Assembly: GCA_041687755.1 (NCBI GenBank)
Contig: JBDNJM010000075.1
Coordinates: forward strand, 13,796 to 77,795
From: JBDNJM01 sp041687755
Lineage (GTDB): Bacteria > Planctomycetota > UBA1135 > GCA-002686595
Reading direction: 5' to 3'
Length of the DNA stretch: 64,000 nucleotides
The notes under the pieces are model-generated. The model was not told the origin of the DNA and did not search any database. It was given only the letters and a program-made list of their open reading frames with translations. The position numbers were made by a program, and so were the translations under genes. Positions 26,644-36,048 of the stretch are shown in pieces; the first letter of the stretch is position 1; every line of letters begins with the position of its first letter.

Positions 26644-28749
26644 ATGAGCGCCTCGAACCCGTCCCCGACCGATTCCGCAGCCGACCCGCAGGGCTCGATG
26701 GCGGCCCAGGCCCTCGATGCGGCGGGGGACGCGGTCCAGGCCCACGACGTCGCGGCGCTCGACGACGCGGCGGCCGGCGCGGCCAAGCGGCTCGGCGCGG
26801 CGAAGAAGAGCCTCGTGCAGCGGCTGATCTACGGTCCCCAGCCGGCGCCCGCGGAGCTGGCGTCCGGGGCCGCGGGCGGCGACGAGCTGGACGCGGCCGG
26901 CAAGGCGGTTGTCGACGCCGCGATCGGGTGCATGGCCGACGGCCGGGCGTTCCAGGCGGACGCAAAACTCTCGGGCGCGCTGCGCAAGGCGGTGGCGGAC
27001 GAGAAGGGCTACGGATTCACCGTGCCGGTGGAGTTCGGCGGCGCGGCGGCGAGCTACGGCGCCTTCGCGCGGGTCGAGGAGGAGCTGGCCGCGAACGGGC
27101 TTGGGGCGCTGGCGGTCGAGATCTCGGGCGAGCTGACGATCGGCGCCGGGTCGCTCTTGGCTTACGGCACGGACGCGCAGAAGAAGACCTACCTGCCGAT
27201 GATCGCCGAGGGCCGGCTGATGGCGTTCGGCTTGACCGAGGTGGGCGTCGGCGTCAACGCGAAGAAGGTCGCGGCCTACGTCGAGCTGGACGAGGAGTCC
27301 AACTGCTGGCGCCTGCACGCCGCCGACGAGCGCTCGAAGATGTACATCACGAACGCGACCCACGGCGCGATCGTCGGGCTGGTGGCGCGCATCGGCAAGA
27401 CCGGCCGCAAGGTCGGCCTGTTCGTGACCGAGCTGCCCGAGCAGGACGTCATCAAGGACCGCGACGGCGACCACGGCTTCAGCTGCCGCTCGACCGAGGT
27501 CTCCGCGTTCGTCGCCAACCACAACGCGCGGCTGTCCTTCGACAATTACCCGATCCCGCGCAAGAACCAGATCGAGGCCGACGGCGTCGAAGTGCTGTTC
27601 TACTGCCTGCGCATGGGCCGCTGCATGCTGGCGGCGATGTCGGCCGGCTACCAGCGCATGCTGGCCGCGGACGCCGTGAACTACGCCCGCCAGCGCGATG
27701 GCGTGGGCGGCCGCGTGATCCGCCACGAGCTGCCGCGTCTGAACCTCGGCAAGATTCTCGGCGGCGCCCTGCAGGCGCGCGCGCTCAGCCACCTCTCGCT
27801 GCAGCAGGACGCGGACGGTGTAGATCTGGCCGGCCTGCGCGACCTGACCAAGTCCGCGGCCTCAGGAACCGCGCTGGAATCGATGGTCGCCTGCGAGCAC
27901 GTGCTCGGCGGCCGCACCTTCCACAGCGGCACGCGCACGAGCGACGCGCGCGCGAACATTCATGTGTTTGGCATCGTCGAGGGCGAGGACGATCTGATCT
28001 TGATGGGCATGGTCAAGGATCTGACCACCGAGTTCACCGACAACCACATGGCCGGCATGCTCGGCGTGATCCGGTCGATCAACGTCGACGCCGCGGGCAA
28101 GCCGCTGCCGAAGGACGAGCTGATCTTGCGGATCGGCCCGAAGGAATTGCTGAAGCATCCCGGCCGCTGCGTGACCGCGACCGGACGTCTACTCGCGAAC
28201 AAGTCGTTCTGGGGCCTGGTGGGCTGGATCGCCAAGAACGGCACGCTCGACCTCCTGCGCGCTTCGGGCCGCCTGATCCCGACCTCGTTCCTGCCGCGCT
28301 ACGCGAGGCTGCCCAAGATCCTGCGTGCGCCCGCGCGCTACGCCGAACGTCAGCTGCGCTTCAGCAAGTGGACCTACCTCGGGGTGAACCTCTGGTTCCA
28401 GCTAGAGCTCACCCGCGCCCAGATCCCGCTGCAGCGTTTTGGCAAGGGCGTCGAGCACCTGACTTCGATGGTTGCCGTCTGCTGGCACGCGGGCCAGCGC
28501 GACGCGACCCAGCAACGCACGGCCGCGCTCCAGGCGAGCCTCCTGCGCGGCAAGTTCGAGAGCCTCCGGATCCTGTCCGGCCTGATCGAGATGGAGCGCC
28601 TGCGCGGCCTAGTGGCGGCCGTGGGAGAGGACCTTGAAGCCGAGCGCACGACGCTGTTGGCGGGCCTGGCCCCGGAGCCGTTCGCGGCGCCGTGGGAGGG
28701 ACTATCCGAGCAGCCGGTCGACGCGGCTCCCGAGGCGCGTTCGGCCTGA
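26644..28749 (+). CDS. Acyl-CoA dehydrogenase family protein (FadE-like)
   Basis: A 701-residue protein. The FAD-dependent acyl-CoA dehydrogenase core spans about residues 85-480: GYGFTVPVEFGGAAASYGAF, the flavin-binding strand MAFGLTEVGVGVNAKK, the middle beta domain and the C-terminal helices with the segment GGRTFHSG. It should catalyse alpha,beta-dehydrogenation of an acyl-CoA in beta-oxidation, passing electrons to electron-transfer flavoprotein. The first 85 residues (Ala-rich) and last 200 residues (ARLPKILRAPARYAERQLRF) are extensions that resemble the long FadE enzymes of proteobacteria more than the short soluble ACADs. No other fatty-acid gene is adjacent. Confidence 0.82.
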   Translation: MSASNPSPTDSAADPQGSMAAQALDAAGDAVQAHDVAALDDAAAGAAKRLGAAKKSLVQRLIYGPQPAPAELASGAAGGDELDAAGKAVVDAAIGCMADGRAFQADAKLSGALRKAVADEKGYGFTVPVEFGGAAASYGAFARVEEELAANGLGALAVEISGELTIGAGSLLAYGTDAQKKTYLPMIAEGRLMAFGLTEVGVGVNAKKVAAYVELDEESNCWRLHAADERSKMYITNATHGAIVGLVARIGKTGRKVGLFVTELPEQDVIKDRDGDHGFSCRSTEVSAFVANHNARLSFDNYPIPRKNQIEADGVEVLFYCLRMGRCMLAAMSAGYQRMLAADAVNYARQRDGVGGRVIRHELPRLNLGKILGGALQARALSHLSLQQDADGVDLAGLRDLTKSAASGTALESMVACEHVLGGRTFHSGTRTSDARANIHVFGIVEGEDDLILMGMVKDLTTEFTDNHMAGMLGVIRSINVDAAGKPLPKDELILRIGPKELLKHPGRCVTATGRLLANKSFWGLVGWIAKNGTLDLLRASGRLIPTSFLPRYARLPKILRAPARYAERQLRFSKWTYLGVNLWFQLELTRAQIPLQRFGKGVEHLTSMVAVCWHAGQRDATQQRTAALQASLLRGKFESLRILSGLIEMERLRGLVAAVGEDLEAERTTLLAGLAPEPFAAPWEGLSEQPVDAAPEARSA

Positions 28750-28784
28750 GCTCGCGCTTGGGCAGCGGCAGATAGACTACAGGG

Positions 28785-29651
28785 ATGTCGCGCGTCCTCA
28801 ATCTCGCCGGGTTCGGCCTGCTCTTCGGAGTCGTGTCCGCTGCCGGCCTCTCCTGGGCCGTGGGCGGCCTGCTGCTGAGACCATCGCCCAGGGCCCTCCC
28901 CGATCCGCCCGCGGACCTGGCCGCCGAAGCGGTCGAGCTCGCAACGGCGGACGCCCGCACCGTCGCGGCCTGGTGGATGCCCGAAGACGAAGCGCGTGGG
29001 GTGATCGTGCTCGCCCACGGAAAGGGCGGCTCGCGGCTCGCGATGATCGAGCGCGCTCGGAGCTTGCGCGAGGCGGGTTACGCGACCCTGGCGCTCGACC
29101 TGCAGGGCCACGGCGAGAGCCCGGGCGAGCGCATCACGCTGGGCTTGCTCGAATCCGAAGATCTGCGGGCGGCGGTTGCCTTCGTCAAGAAGCGTCTACC
29201 AGGCGCGCCCGTCGGCTTGATCGGGGTGTCACTCGGTGGTGTCGCCGCGCTCGTCGCGGATCCGCCGCTGGAGATCGACGCGCTGGTGCTGGAGAGCGTT
29301 TACGCGACGGTCCCACAGGCGATCGGAGCACGCACGGACGAGGCGCTCGGCCCGCTGGGATCGCTCGCGGCGCGTGCGCTGCTCCTGCAGATCCCCCTGC
29401 GACTGGACGCGAGCCTCGAACGACTAAGTCCGACGGCGGGGTTGGCGCGCTACCGGATCCCGATGCTGTTCCTGATCGGCGACGAGGACCATCAGACCCC
29501 GCTGGCGTCGGTGCGTGCGATGCACGCGGCGGCGCTGGAAGGGTCGGAGCTGGTGGTGTTCGAGAGGGTCGGGCATCACGATCTGCTGCTCGCCGACCGA
29601 GAGCTGTGGCGACGGGAGGTCTTCGACTACCTCTCTGCGGCCTGGGATTGA
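28785..29651 (+). CDS. Alpha/beta hydrolase, membrane-anchored
   Basis: A 288-residue hydrolase. An N-terminal hydrophobic segment (GFGLLFGVVSAAGLSWAVGG) acts as signal anchor. The fold then shows the oxyanion strand VIVLAHGKGGSRLAM, the nucleophile elbow GVSLGGVAALV (Ser about residue 150), the acid in FLIGDEDHQTP and the final His in RVGHHDLLL, so the triad is complete. This is the serine aminopeptidase/S33-like group, with esterase or lipase roles. It follows the acyl-CoA dehydrogenase gene by 35 bp and may be co-transcribed, which would suit release of fatty acids outside the membrane. Confidence 0.8.
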   Translation: MSRVLNLAGFGLLFGVVSAAGLSWAVGGLLLRPSPRALPDPPADLAAEAVELATADARTVAAWWMPEDEARGVIVLAHGKGGSRLAMIERARSLREAGYATLALDLQGHGESPGERITLGLLESEDLRAAVAFVKKRLPGAPVGLIGVSLGGVAALVADPPLEIDALVLESVYATVPQAIGARTDEALGPLGSLAARALLLQIPLRLDASLERLSPTAGLARYRIPMLFLIGDEDHQTPLASVRAMHAAALEGSELVVFERVGHHDLLLADRELWRREVFDYLSAAWD

Positions 29652-29694
29652 CCTAGCTCGCCACCGACCAGCCCTCTTGGTCTAGCATGAGTTG

Positions 29695-30610
29695 ATGCAT
29701 CGATGGCTTTGGCTCACGCTCGTGGCTCTCGTCCTCGCGGCCCTCTGCCTTGTTTGGCTGCGCTGGGCCGACTCGCCGTCGCAAAAAAGATCTCCCTCGG
29801 CTCCGGAGCCCGCGCACTTCCCGGCGTCGACGGAGCCTGGGGACTTGACGCTGACGGCGTCCTCCCGTGAATCGGCCGAGCCTGTAGGCCGAGCGGAGGA
29901 GCCGCCGAGCCGAATCGAGGCTGCCGCATCGGCATCCGAACTTCAGATCGCGATTGTCGACCGGCTGGGAGGGGTGCCGTTCTGGCCCAACGCGCGGGCG
30001 GTTCTCCTCGAAGGGGCGCAGCAGGTCGAGGCGGCCCGGGGGTTGGCCGAGAGTTGGTCCGCGGAACTGTTCAAGAGCCTCGAGCCGATCGACGAAGTCG
30101 GGGGCCCATGGTTCCAGACCTTTCGTCCCGACGCAGGTGCATTGAACGCCCCGGTTTCGGAGCAGCCGAGGCTGGCGTCTGAGTGGACCCCTACGTACAC
30201 AGGCGGTCTCTGGAGAGCTCCTGTCGCCCACGGTGCGTGTCGAGGCCGGCACGACCGGGCTGCGCCTGGTCTTGCGTGAAACGGGCCTGCTGCGCATCGA
30301 GCCGAGTGGGGACCGGCTTGCCCTTGACCTCATCGCGGTGCCGGCGGGCGGCAACTATGCGGATCGCGAGCGGGTGCAATTCTCCCGAGCAGAAGTCGAA
30401 GAGAGTGAAGACTCCGAAGAATCCTGGGAGGAGGAGCGGCCCGAGCAGTACGAGATGAGCCTGCCCTACGGCGCCTACGATCTCTGGCGGCACTTGGGCG
30501 CCGGAGACGAGCCGCGCCCGATCGTGCGCGGAATCGTCGTGCCGGCCGGCGGCGTCAGCGACGACGAGCGGCTCTTTCCGCTGCGCCACGACGAGTCGGC
30601 CGGAGACTGA
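29695..30610 (+). pseudogene. Membrane-anchored protein gene interrupted by a frameshift
   Basis: The first part (from 29695) encodes a signal anchor (LWLTLVALVLAALCLVW) and an acidic stalk to about residue 170; the frame then runs into unrelated codons and stops at 30279. A second frame carries on from about 30190 with SGELLSPTVRVEAGTTG and a well-formed beta-rich domain ending in VVPAGGVSDDERLFPLR at 30610. A single missing or extra base between about 30150 and 30215 would join the two. The second part could instead start at the GTG at 30233 as a separate small gene. The domain style resembles the tails of the sigma fusions in this window but has no sigma part. Confidence 0.55.
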
Positions 30611-30629
30611 CGCGGCCGCTCGCCGCGCG

Positions 30630-31064
30630 TCAGCCCTCCGAGGGCGCCGTGGCCCAGGCCTTCAGCAGCTCGAGGTCTTCGGGCGACAGGCGCGCGTCCG
30701 GGTGCAGGGGGACGTAGCCGGAGTGGGGCATCTCGCCGGACTCGACCTCTTCCCAGCACTCCTCGCGCTTGTGGTCCTGTTGGGTGCGGGGCATGCGGCC
30801 CCAGAGGCTGAAGTTCAGCTCTTCGCGGCCGTGGTCGACGTGTTCGACGATGGACCAGGAGGCCGGGGCGACCGCGGAGTACCAGGGCCAGTGGGTCTCG
30901 TTGGAGTGGCAGTCGTAGCAGGCGCGGCGCAGGAGCGCTTCGATGCCGGGGTCACCGTCGAAGTCGGCGATGACCGAGGGATTCGTGCGTTCGACGGGGA
31001 CGAACTGGATGCCGATGAAGGTGAGGGCGAACAGGCCGAGGACGATTTTGAGGACTCGTTTCAT
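30630..31064 (-). CDS. Haem-binding domain protein (single CxxCH), membrane-anchored
   Basis: A 144-residue protein: an N-terminal hydrophobic anchor (VLKIVLGLFALTFIGIQFV), then ACYDCHSNETHWPWY with one haem c motif (CYDCH) and the conserved Trp/Pro/Tyr residues of the Haem_bd family, and a C-terminal part with EMPHSGYVPLHPDARLSPED, typical of the same family, where a Met or His may be the second axial ligand. It likely sits in the periplasm as a small electron carrier. It is convergent with the frameshifted gene and lies downstream of the Rsm22 gene on the same strand; the first long palindrome separates the two. Confidence 0.82.
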   Translation of the reverse strand: MKRVLKIVLGLFALTFIGIQFVPVERTNPSVIADFDGDPGIEALLRRACYDCHSNETHWPWYSAVAPASWSIVEHVDHGREELNFSLWGRMPRTQQDHKREECWEEVESGEMPHSGYVPLHPDARLSPEDLELLKAWATAPSEG

Positions 31065-31077
31065 GGGCGGCTCTGGA

Positions 31078-31202
31078 GCGTCTGAAGGTGTCGCATCAAT
31101 TTCACCATTCTTCTCACTGACAGTCCTTGAAGGGTGGCTTCGCCATCCTTCAAGGACTGTCAGTGAGAAGAATGGTGAAATTGATGCGACACCTTCAGAC
31201 GC
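31078..31202. repeat. Long near-perfect palindrome 1 (61-bp stem)
   Basis: The arms 31078-31138 and 31142-31202 are inverted copies with a single mismatch (31134/31146) around a 3-nt loop. The right arm covers the last codons and stop of the Rsm22 gene, and the left arm ends 13 bases before the haem-binding gene's start. The stem (beginning GCGTCTGAAGGTGTCGCATC) is unlike those of the other two palindromes, though GGTGTC ... TTTCACC is weakly like the tip of palindrome 3. There is no T-run, so it is not a normal intrinsic terminator. Confidence 0.9.
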
Positions 31203-32217
31203 GTTCGATGCGGGTGACCTTGTCGCCCTCGAGGTCCACGTCGAGGTAGTAGGGCTCGCCGGCGGGGTCAGTCAGGCCCTTGAAGAGGGGCTTGTCGAGG
31301 CGTTGGAGGAGGCGGGCTTCGTGCAGGCCGTCTTCGCGGCAGAGGTCGATGCGCGCGGTGCCGCGTTGGGTGCGGGGGCGGCCGAGGAGGCGGGCGGAGC
31401 CGATCGGGGCGGTGGGCGCGGGCTCGGAGGCTAGGGCGAGATAGCTGTAGGGCAGGCTGCGCAGGTCGATGTCGAGCTCGCGGCCGAATTCGTTCCAGCG
31501 GCCTTCGGTGAAGGCCTCGCCCGGGGACTTGCCGAAGTGGTGGCACCAGTGCGGGTCGTTGACCGGGCTGAGCATCGGGCAGAGCGCGGCGTGGGGGCAG
31601 GGGCCGACGATGTGCAGGTGTTGCATCAGCTCTTCGCGCAGGCCGGAGAGGCGGCGGGAGGTGACGCGGCTGCCGGGCTCGACCCAGATGACGGCTTTGG
31701 AGCGGCGGACGAGGCCGATGAGAGCGCTGACCTGGCCGTCCTCGAGCTCGTCGAGCACGTGGCTGATCAGGAGGAGGTCGGGCTTAATCGTCTTGTCGCT
31801 CTCGGGCGCGGAGTGCAGCGTGCGGACTTCGTCCTTCGGTCGCAGATCGCTCATGCGGTGGGCGGCGAAGCGGCGGGCGTCGGAGTTGCGGTCCCAGGTC
31901 GCCCAGCGCACTCCTGCTTCGGCGCGGGCGGCGATCGCGCGGGCGGCGACGCCGCTGCCGCAGGCCCAGTCGACGACGAGGCCGCCGGACTTGGGGACGA
32001 CGTTCTCGATCCGCTCGCGTTGCTCGAGGTCGTCGAGCACGGCCTCCCACTTCCAGCCGATGCGCGCCCCGAAGGTGCGGTCGTAGAGCTCGAGGTCGTC
32101 CTCGCCCTTCCAATAGCGCGGCGCGCCCTGGTTCGGGGGGCGGGTCTCGAGGCGCAGCAGGGTGGAACGAAGATCGCGCAGGCGCTGGAGCTCTTCGCGA
32201 GTGAAGTAATTGGCCAT
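31195..32217 (-). CDS. Rsm22-family small-ribosomal-subunit methyltransferase-like protein
   Basis: A 340-residue protein with an SAM-binding Rossmann core: VVDWACGSGVAARAIAARA (motif I, about residue 82) and PDLLLISHVLDELEDGQ (motif IV region). The C-terminal part has the cysteine/histidine cluster CPHAALCPMLSPVNDPHWC characteristic of the Rsm22 family, some members of which are proposed to carry an iron-sulphur cluster. Rsm22 proteins associate with the small ribosomal subunit, best known in mitochondria; bacterial members are often annotated only as methyltransferases. The last three codons lie inside palindrome 1. It is divergent from the pilus ATPase gene. Confidence 0.78.
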   Translation of the reverse strand: MANYFTREELQRLRDLRSTLLRLETRPPNQGAPRYWKGEDDLELYDRTFGARIGWKWEAVLDDLEQRERIENVVPKSGGLVVDWACGSGVAARAIAARAEAGVRWATWDRNSDARRFAAHRMSDLRPKDEVRTLHSAPESDKTIKPDLLLISHVLDELEDGQVSALIGLVRRSKAVIWVEPGSRVTSRRLSGLREELMQHLHIVGPCPHAALCPMLSPVNDPHWCHHFGKSPGEAFTEGRWNEFGRELDIDLRSLPYSYLALASEPAPTAPIGSARLLGRPRTQRGTARIDLCREDGLHEARLLQRLDKPLFKGLTDPAGEPYYLDVDLEGDKVTRIERV

Positions 32218-32452
32218 GGAGGAGGGTCCGAGGAGTCGGTGGCACCGGGGGGAGCCGCACAGGGTACTGCCGGGGGCGTCCGGGCGCGGAGCGCGGCGTC
32301 GCCTGTTCGTCCGGCGCCGGCTCCTGGGGCGAACGCGGAGGTCGACTCAAGTCGGTGGGGCGGGGCTCTCGATAGCCCGATCTAGTCCCACGCCCGCGGA
32401 CCCGGACGTACTCCAGCGTCCCGGCCGAGGGCGGGAGCAGCCCCCAGGCCGC

Positions 32453-34561
32453 GTGAACGATCCCCAGAGCCAACCCCAGCCGGCCGGAGGCCCGTCCCGG
32501 CCCGCGGCACCGCGAGCCGACCGCGTGGTCATCGCGAGCGTGGAGCAGGCTAGTCGCTCGCAGGTCGTGCTGGCAGGCGAGCCGCAGGAGGTCGCCCTGC
32601 GGGCGCGGTCCTCGCGACCGGGCATGGTCGAGCTGCTGGGGGGCGTCTTCCTCCCGCGGCAGTGCCAGCTCGAGCTGAGACCGAGCCAGGGCGGCGACGC
32701 AGTGCGCGGTGTCGTGCGCAAGGTCCAGATGTGCGATCTGGAACCGACCTACGCCATCTGGGTTCAGGTCGACGAAGCCAGGACCGCTGCGTTGGCGGAG
32801 CGGCGCCAGAGCCCGCGCGCGACGGAGCTACCGAGGGTCGGCGGGGAGCTCCATGTCCCGGGCTCGGGGGCGGTGCCGAGCTGGGCCTCGATGTTGGTGG
32901 GGCAGGGCTTGTTGAGCGAGCTGGAGCTGCGCCGCATCACGCTGGGAGCGAAGGCCCAGGACGTGGACCTGGGCGACGCGCTGCAGTCGATGAGTAGCGT
33001 GTCCAAGGCCGCCGTTGCGATGTGCATGGCGCTCGATTCGAGCGTGCCCTACGTCGATCCGCGCGACTACGAAGTCCACCTGATGAACCGCAACCTCCTG
33101 CCGGAGGAGTTCGCTCGCAAGCACCTGGTGTTCCCGCTGTTCGACCTGGAGGGGCACATCACCCTCGGCATGCTCGACCCGACGGACCTGGCCCTGATCG
33201 ACCAGGTGCGGCTGCGCACGAAGCGCCAGGTCGACCCCTGCCTGTGCCCTAAGGACGGGCTAGGCATGCTTGTTCAGAGCGCCTATGGAGCTGCTGCGCC
33301 GCGCGCGGCCGCCGCGTCGAGCACCAAACGCAGCGCCGCGATTAAGCGGCCGGCTACCTCCCAGCCGGTCGCGGCGGTCGGAGAGCCGTCGGTCTCCCGC
33401 AGGCTCGAGGCGCTGCTGGCGGAGGCCGTGCGCGGCGGGGCGAGCGACCTGCACATCGAGCCGGAGGAGCGCTTTACGCGAGTGCGCTCGCGCGTGGACG
33501 GCCTGCTGCACGAGACGGCGAACTATCCGACCGATCAGCACGCCGGGATCATCAGCAGCATCAAGGTCAAGGCCAGGCTGGACATCGCCGAGACGCGCCG
33601 GCCCCAGGACGGCAACTTCCGGATCTCGACCGACGGCGTCGCCGTTGAGGCGCGCGTGTCGACGATTCCGACGGTGCACGGCGAAAACGCTGTTCTGCGG
33701 CTTCTGCGCGCCGATTCGGACTTCGGGAAGCTCGGTGATCTGTGCCTGCCGGCGCAGGTGCTGAGCCGGGTCGAGCAGCTGCTCGAGCAGCCCAACGGGA
33801 TGCTGCTGGTGACCGGTCCGACCGGCAGCGGCAAGACCTCGACTCTGTATGCGGCCCTCGCGCACCTGAATGCGGTGCATCGCAACATCGTCACGATCGA
33901 GGATCCTGTCGAGCGGCAGGTACCCCTGCTGCGCCAGACGCAGATCAACCCCAGGGCGGGCCTGACCTTCGCGAGCGGCCTGCGCAGCATGCTGCGCCAG
34001 GATCCGGACGTGATCATGGTGGGCGAGATCCGCGACCAGGAGACCGCCGAGATCTCGATCCAGGCCGCGCTCACCGGGCACCTCGTGCTCAGCACGCTGC
34101 ATACGAACACTGCAGCCGACTCGGTCGTGCGCCTGACCGAAATGGGCGTGGCGCCGTTCCTGATCACCTCGTCCCTGCGCGCCGTGCTGAGCCAGCGGCT
34201 GGCGCGGCGCGTCTGCAAGCGCTGCGCGGTCGACGTCGAGCCCGATCCGCAGCTCTTGGCGGCGCTCGGCTACAAGGGCGGCGAGCAGGCGAGCTTCAAG
34301 CGCGGTCGCGGCTGCGCGAACTGCCTGCGCACCGGCTTCCGAGGCCGCGTCGGGGTCTACGAGTTGCTCGAGCTCACGCCGGAGCTGGCCGAGTGCTTGA
34401 CCGGGTCCGCTCCGCGCCGCGAGTTGAGGCAGGCGGCGCGCGCCGCGCTTGTCTGCGGGCTGCGGCAGGATGGGCTGGCGAAGGCGGCGGCCGGGATCAC
34501 GACGCTCGAGGAGGTCGCGCGGGTCGCCGGGCTGCCGAGCCCGGGCGAGCGGAGGGCCTGA
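32453..34561 (+). CDS. GspE/PilB-type assembly ATPase
   Basis: A 702-residue protein from the GTG at 32453, chosen over an earlier ATG whose reading gives an Arg-rich, unconserved leader. The C-terminal ATPase has Walker A TGPTGSGKTSTLY (about 455), the Asp box IVTIEDPVERQVPLLRQTQI, Walker B MVGEIRDQETAEIS and the His box TGHLVLSTLHTNTA; the zinc-binding CxxC pairs (CKRC about 587, CANC about 622) are present. Residues 130-330 form the N-terminal GspE/PilB domain. It powers pilus or pseudopilus assembly at the inner membrane and is the first gene of the cluster, 2 bp before the platform gene. Confidence 0.92.
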   Translation: MNDPQSQPQPAGGPSRPAAPRADRVVIASVEQASRSQVVLAGEPQEVALRARSSRPGMVELLGGVFLPRQCQLELRPSQGGDAVRGVVRKVQMCDLEPTYAIWVQVDEARTAALAERRQSPRATELPRVGGELHVPGSGAVPSWASMLVGQGLLSELELRRITLGAKAQDVDLGDALQSMSSVSKAAVAMCMALDSSVPYVDPRDYEVHLMNRNLLPEEFARKHLVFPLFDLEGHITLGMLDPTDLALIDQVRLRTKRQVDPCLCPKDGLGMLVQSAYGAAAPRAAAASSTKRSAAIKRPATSQPVAAVGEPSVSRRLEALLAEAVRGGASDLHIEPEERFTRVRSRVDGLLHETANYPTDQHAGIISSIKVKARLDIAETRRPQDGNFRISTDGVAVEARVSTIPTVHGENAVLRLLRADSDFGKLGDLCLPAQVLSRVEQLLEQPNGMLLVTGPTGSGKTSTLYAALAHLNAVHRNIVTIEDPVERQVPLLRQTQINPRAGLTFASGLRSMLRQDPDVIMVGEIRDQETAEISIQAALTGHLVLSTLHTNTAADSVVRLTEMGVAPFLITSSLRAVLSQRLARRVCKRCAVDVEPDPQLLAALGYKGGEQASFKRGRGCANCLRTGFRGRVGVYELLELTPELAECLTGSAPRRELRQAARAALVCGLRQDGLAKAAAGITTLEEVARVAGLPSPGERRA

Positions 34562-34563
34562 GC

Positions 34564-35817
34564 ATGGCCTCGTACGCCTGCGAGACCCGCGACGGCAGCG
34601 GCCGGCTCGTGCAGAAAGTCGTGGAGGTCGACTCGCACGCGGAGGCGATCGCGGTGCTCGAGGCCGCTGGGCTGTTCCTGATCGAGATCAAGCAGATCCT
34701 CGAGCCCCTAACGCCGAAGGCCGCAGCCGCTGCTGCGAAGGTGGCGGCTCCCGACCTCCGCGCCGACCGCACGGACGTGCGCCTGAAGTCGAAGGTCCTG
34801 CTGAACTTCACCCTGCAGACGTCGGCGATGCTCGACGCCGGCGTGCCGCTGCTCAGCCTGCTGGAGTCGTTCGGGCGCCAGACCGAAGATCCGATGTTCG
34901 CGAAGATCCTCACCGAGATGCGTGAAGACCTCAGCTCCGGCATGTCCTTCTCCCAGGCCATGCAGCAGCACCCCAAGGCCTTCCCGGAGATCTACGCCAG
35001 CACGGTGGCCGCCGGCGAGCAGTCCGGAACGCTCAACATGGTGCTCGACAACCTCGCCGAGTACATCGAGACCAACATGGAGATCCGGGCCGACGTGCGC
35101 AGCGCGTTGATGTACCCGGCCGCCGTGATCGTGACCTTGGGCTTGGCCGTGACGGTCCTGGTGGTCTTCGTCATCCCGCGCTTCTCGGGCTTCTACTCCG
35201 GCCTGGGCGGAGACCTACCGCTTCCGACGCGGATCCTAATGGGGGTCAGCTCCGCTGTTGTGAACTACGGGCCGCTGGTCGCCTTCGGCCTAGTGGCCTC
35301 GGTCGTCGCGTTCGCGCGCTGGGCGCGCACCGAGATGGGGAGCGCCCAGATCGACCGAGGTCTGCTGAAGATTCCCATCATCGGGCATCTGCTGCGGACG
35401 GCCAGCACGCTCCACACGGCCCAGATGATCGGCCTCTTCAGCCGCGCGGGTATTCCCGTGCTGCAGGGCCTTCGAACCATCGCCGAGACGATCGCGAGCC
35501 CGTCGGCTCGGAAAGAAGTTCTCGACGTGGCGGAGGGCATCGCGGCGGGTGAGACGCTGTCAGACAGCATGGAGCGCGCGGAGTGCATGAGTCCGAGCGC
35601 GCGCCAGATGGTCTCCGTGGGCGAGGCCTCCGGCAACCTGGAGCCGGCGTGCGACGCGGTGGTGCGGCACTTCAAAAAGGAAGTGCGCTACATCACCAAG
35701 AACCTCGGGACGTTGATCGAGCCCGTTCTGACCGTGGGTCTCGCCGTGATCGTGCTGTTCGTGGCTCTGGCCGTGTTCATGCCGATGTGGGACATGGTCA
35801 AGGTCGTCGGCAAGTAG
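34564..35817 (+). CDS. Inner-membrane platform protein GspF/PilC
   Basis: A 417-residue polytopic protein with the duplicated GspF domain: first copy around residues 80-200 (LNFTLQTSAMLDAGVPLL), followed by the transmembrane segment VIVTLGLAVTVLVVFVIPRF, and a second copy around 280-400 (HTAQMIGLFSRAGIPVLQGL), ending with a hydrophobic helix (VGLAVIVLFVALAVFMPMW). PilC/GspF connects the ATPase to the growing pilin fibre. Spacing of 2 bp to the ATPase gene implies co-translation. The 231-bp gap after it, with two hairpins, separates it from the major pilin gene. Confidence 0.92.
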   Translation: MASYACETRDGSGRLVQKVVEVDSHAEAIAVLEAAGLFLIEIKQILEPLTPKAAAAAAKVAAPDLRADRTDVRLKSKVLLNFTLQTSAMLDAGVPLLSLLESFGRQTEDPMFAKILTEMREDLSSGMSFSQAMQQHPKAFPEIYASTVAAGEQSGTLNMVLDNLAEYIETNMEIRADVRSALMYPAAVIVTLGLAVTVLVVFVIPRFSGFYSGLGGDLPLPTRILMGVSSAVVNYGPLVAFGLVASVVAFARWARTEMGSAQIDRGLLKIPIIGHLLRTASTLHTAQMIGLFSRAGIPVLQGLRTIAETIASPSARKEVLDVAEGIAAGETLSDSMERAECMSPSARQMVSVGEASGNLEPACDAVVRHFKKEVRYITKNLGTLIEPVLTVGLAVIVLFVALAVFMPMWDMVKVVGK

Positions 35818-35857
35818 GCGCTCGCGCCTAAGGGCGGGTATTCCCTTGTTGGGGAAT
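35815..35857 (+). terminator. Two hairpins between the platform gene and the pilin gene
   Basis: TAGGCG (35815-35820) pairs with CGCCTA (35825-35830) over a 4-nt loop, and ATTCCC (35840-35845) pairs with GGGAAT (35852-35857) over a 6-nt loop. They could end the gspEF transcript or protect its 3' end, so that the pilin gene is expressed from its own promoter. Confidence 0.4.
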
Positions 35858-35905
35858 CCTCGGGGGGTGGGATGCCAAGGTGCGGACAAGCCCCAGAAGT
35901 TTTCA

Positions 35906-35917
35906 GAGCGATCGCTC
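35906..35917. promoter_or_regulatory. 12-bp perfect palindrome upstream of the pilin gene
   Basis: GAGCGATCGCTC lies 132 bp before the pilin start. It is a perfect palindrome of the kind used by dimeric regulators, but such a short GC-rich palindrome can also occur by chance. Confidence 0.25.
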
Positions 35918-36048
35918 GATGAAGGGGGGGCCTGGACTGCGGTTTGGGCCCTCCTTCTTCGTGTCGCGAGTCCAAGCGGGCTCGCGCGGCACCCGAACCC
36001 ATTTCTGTTTTCCTCCGCGGCGATCACCGCAAACGACTCCCTCTAGTC

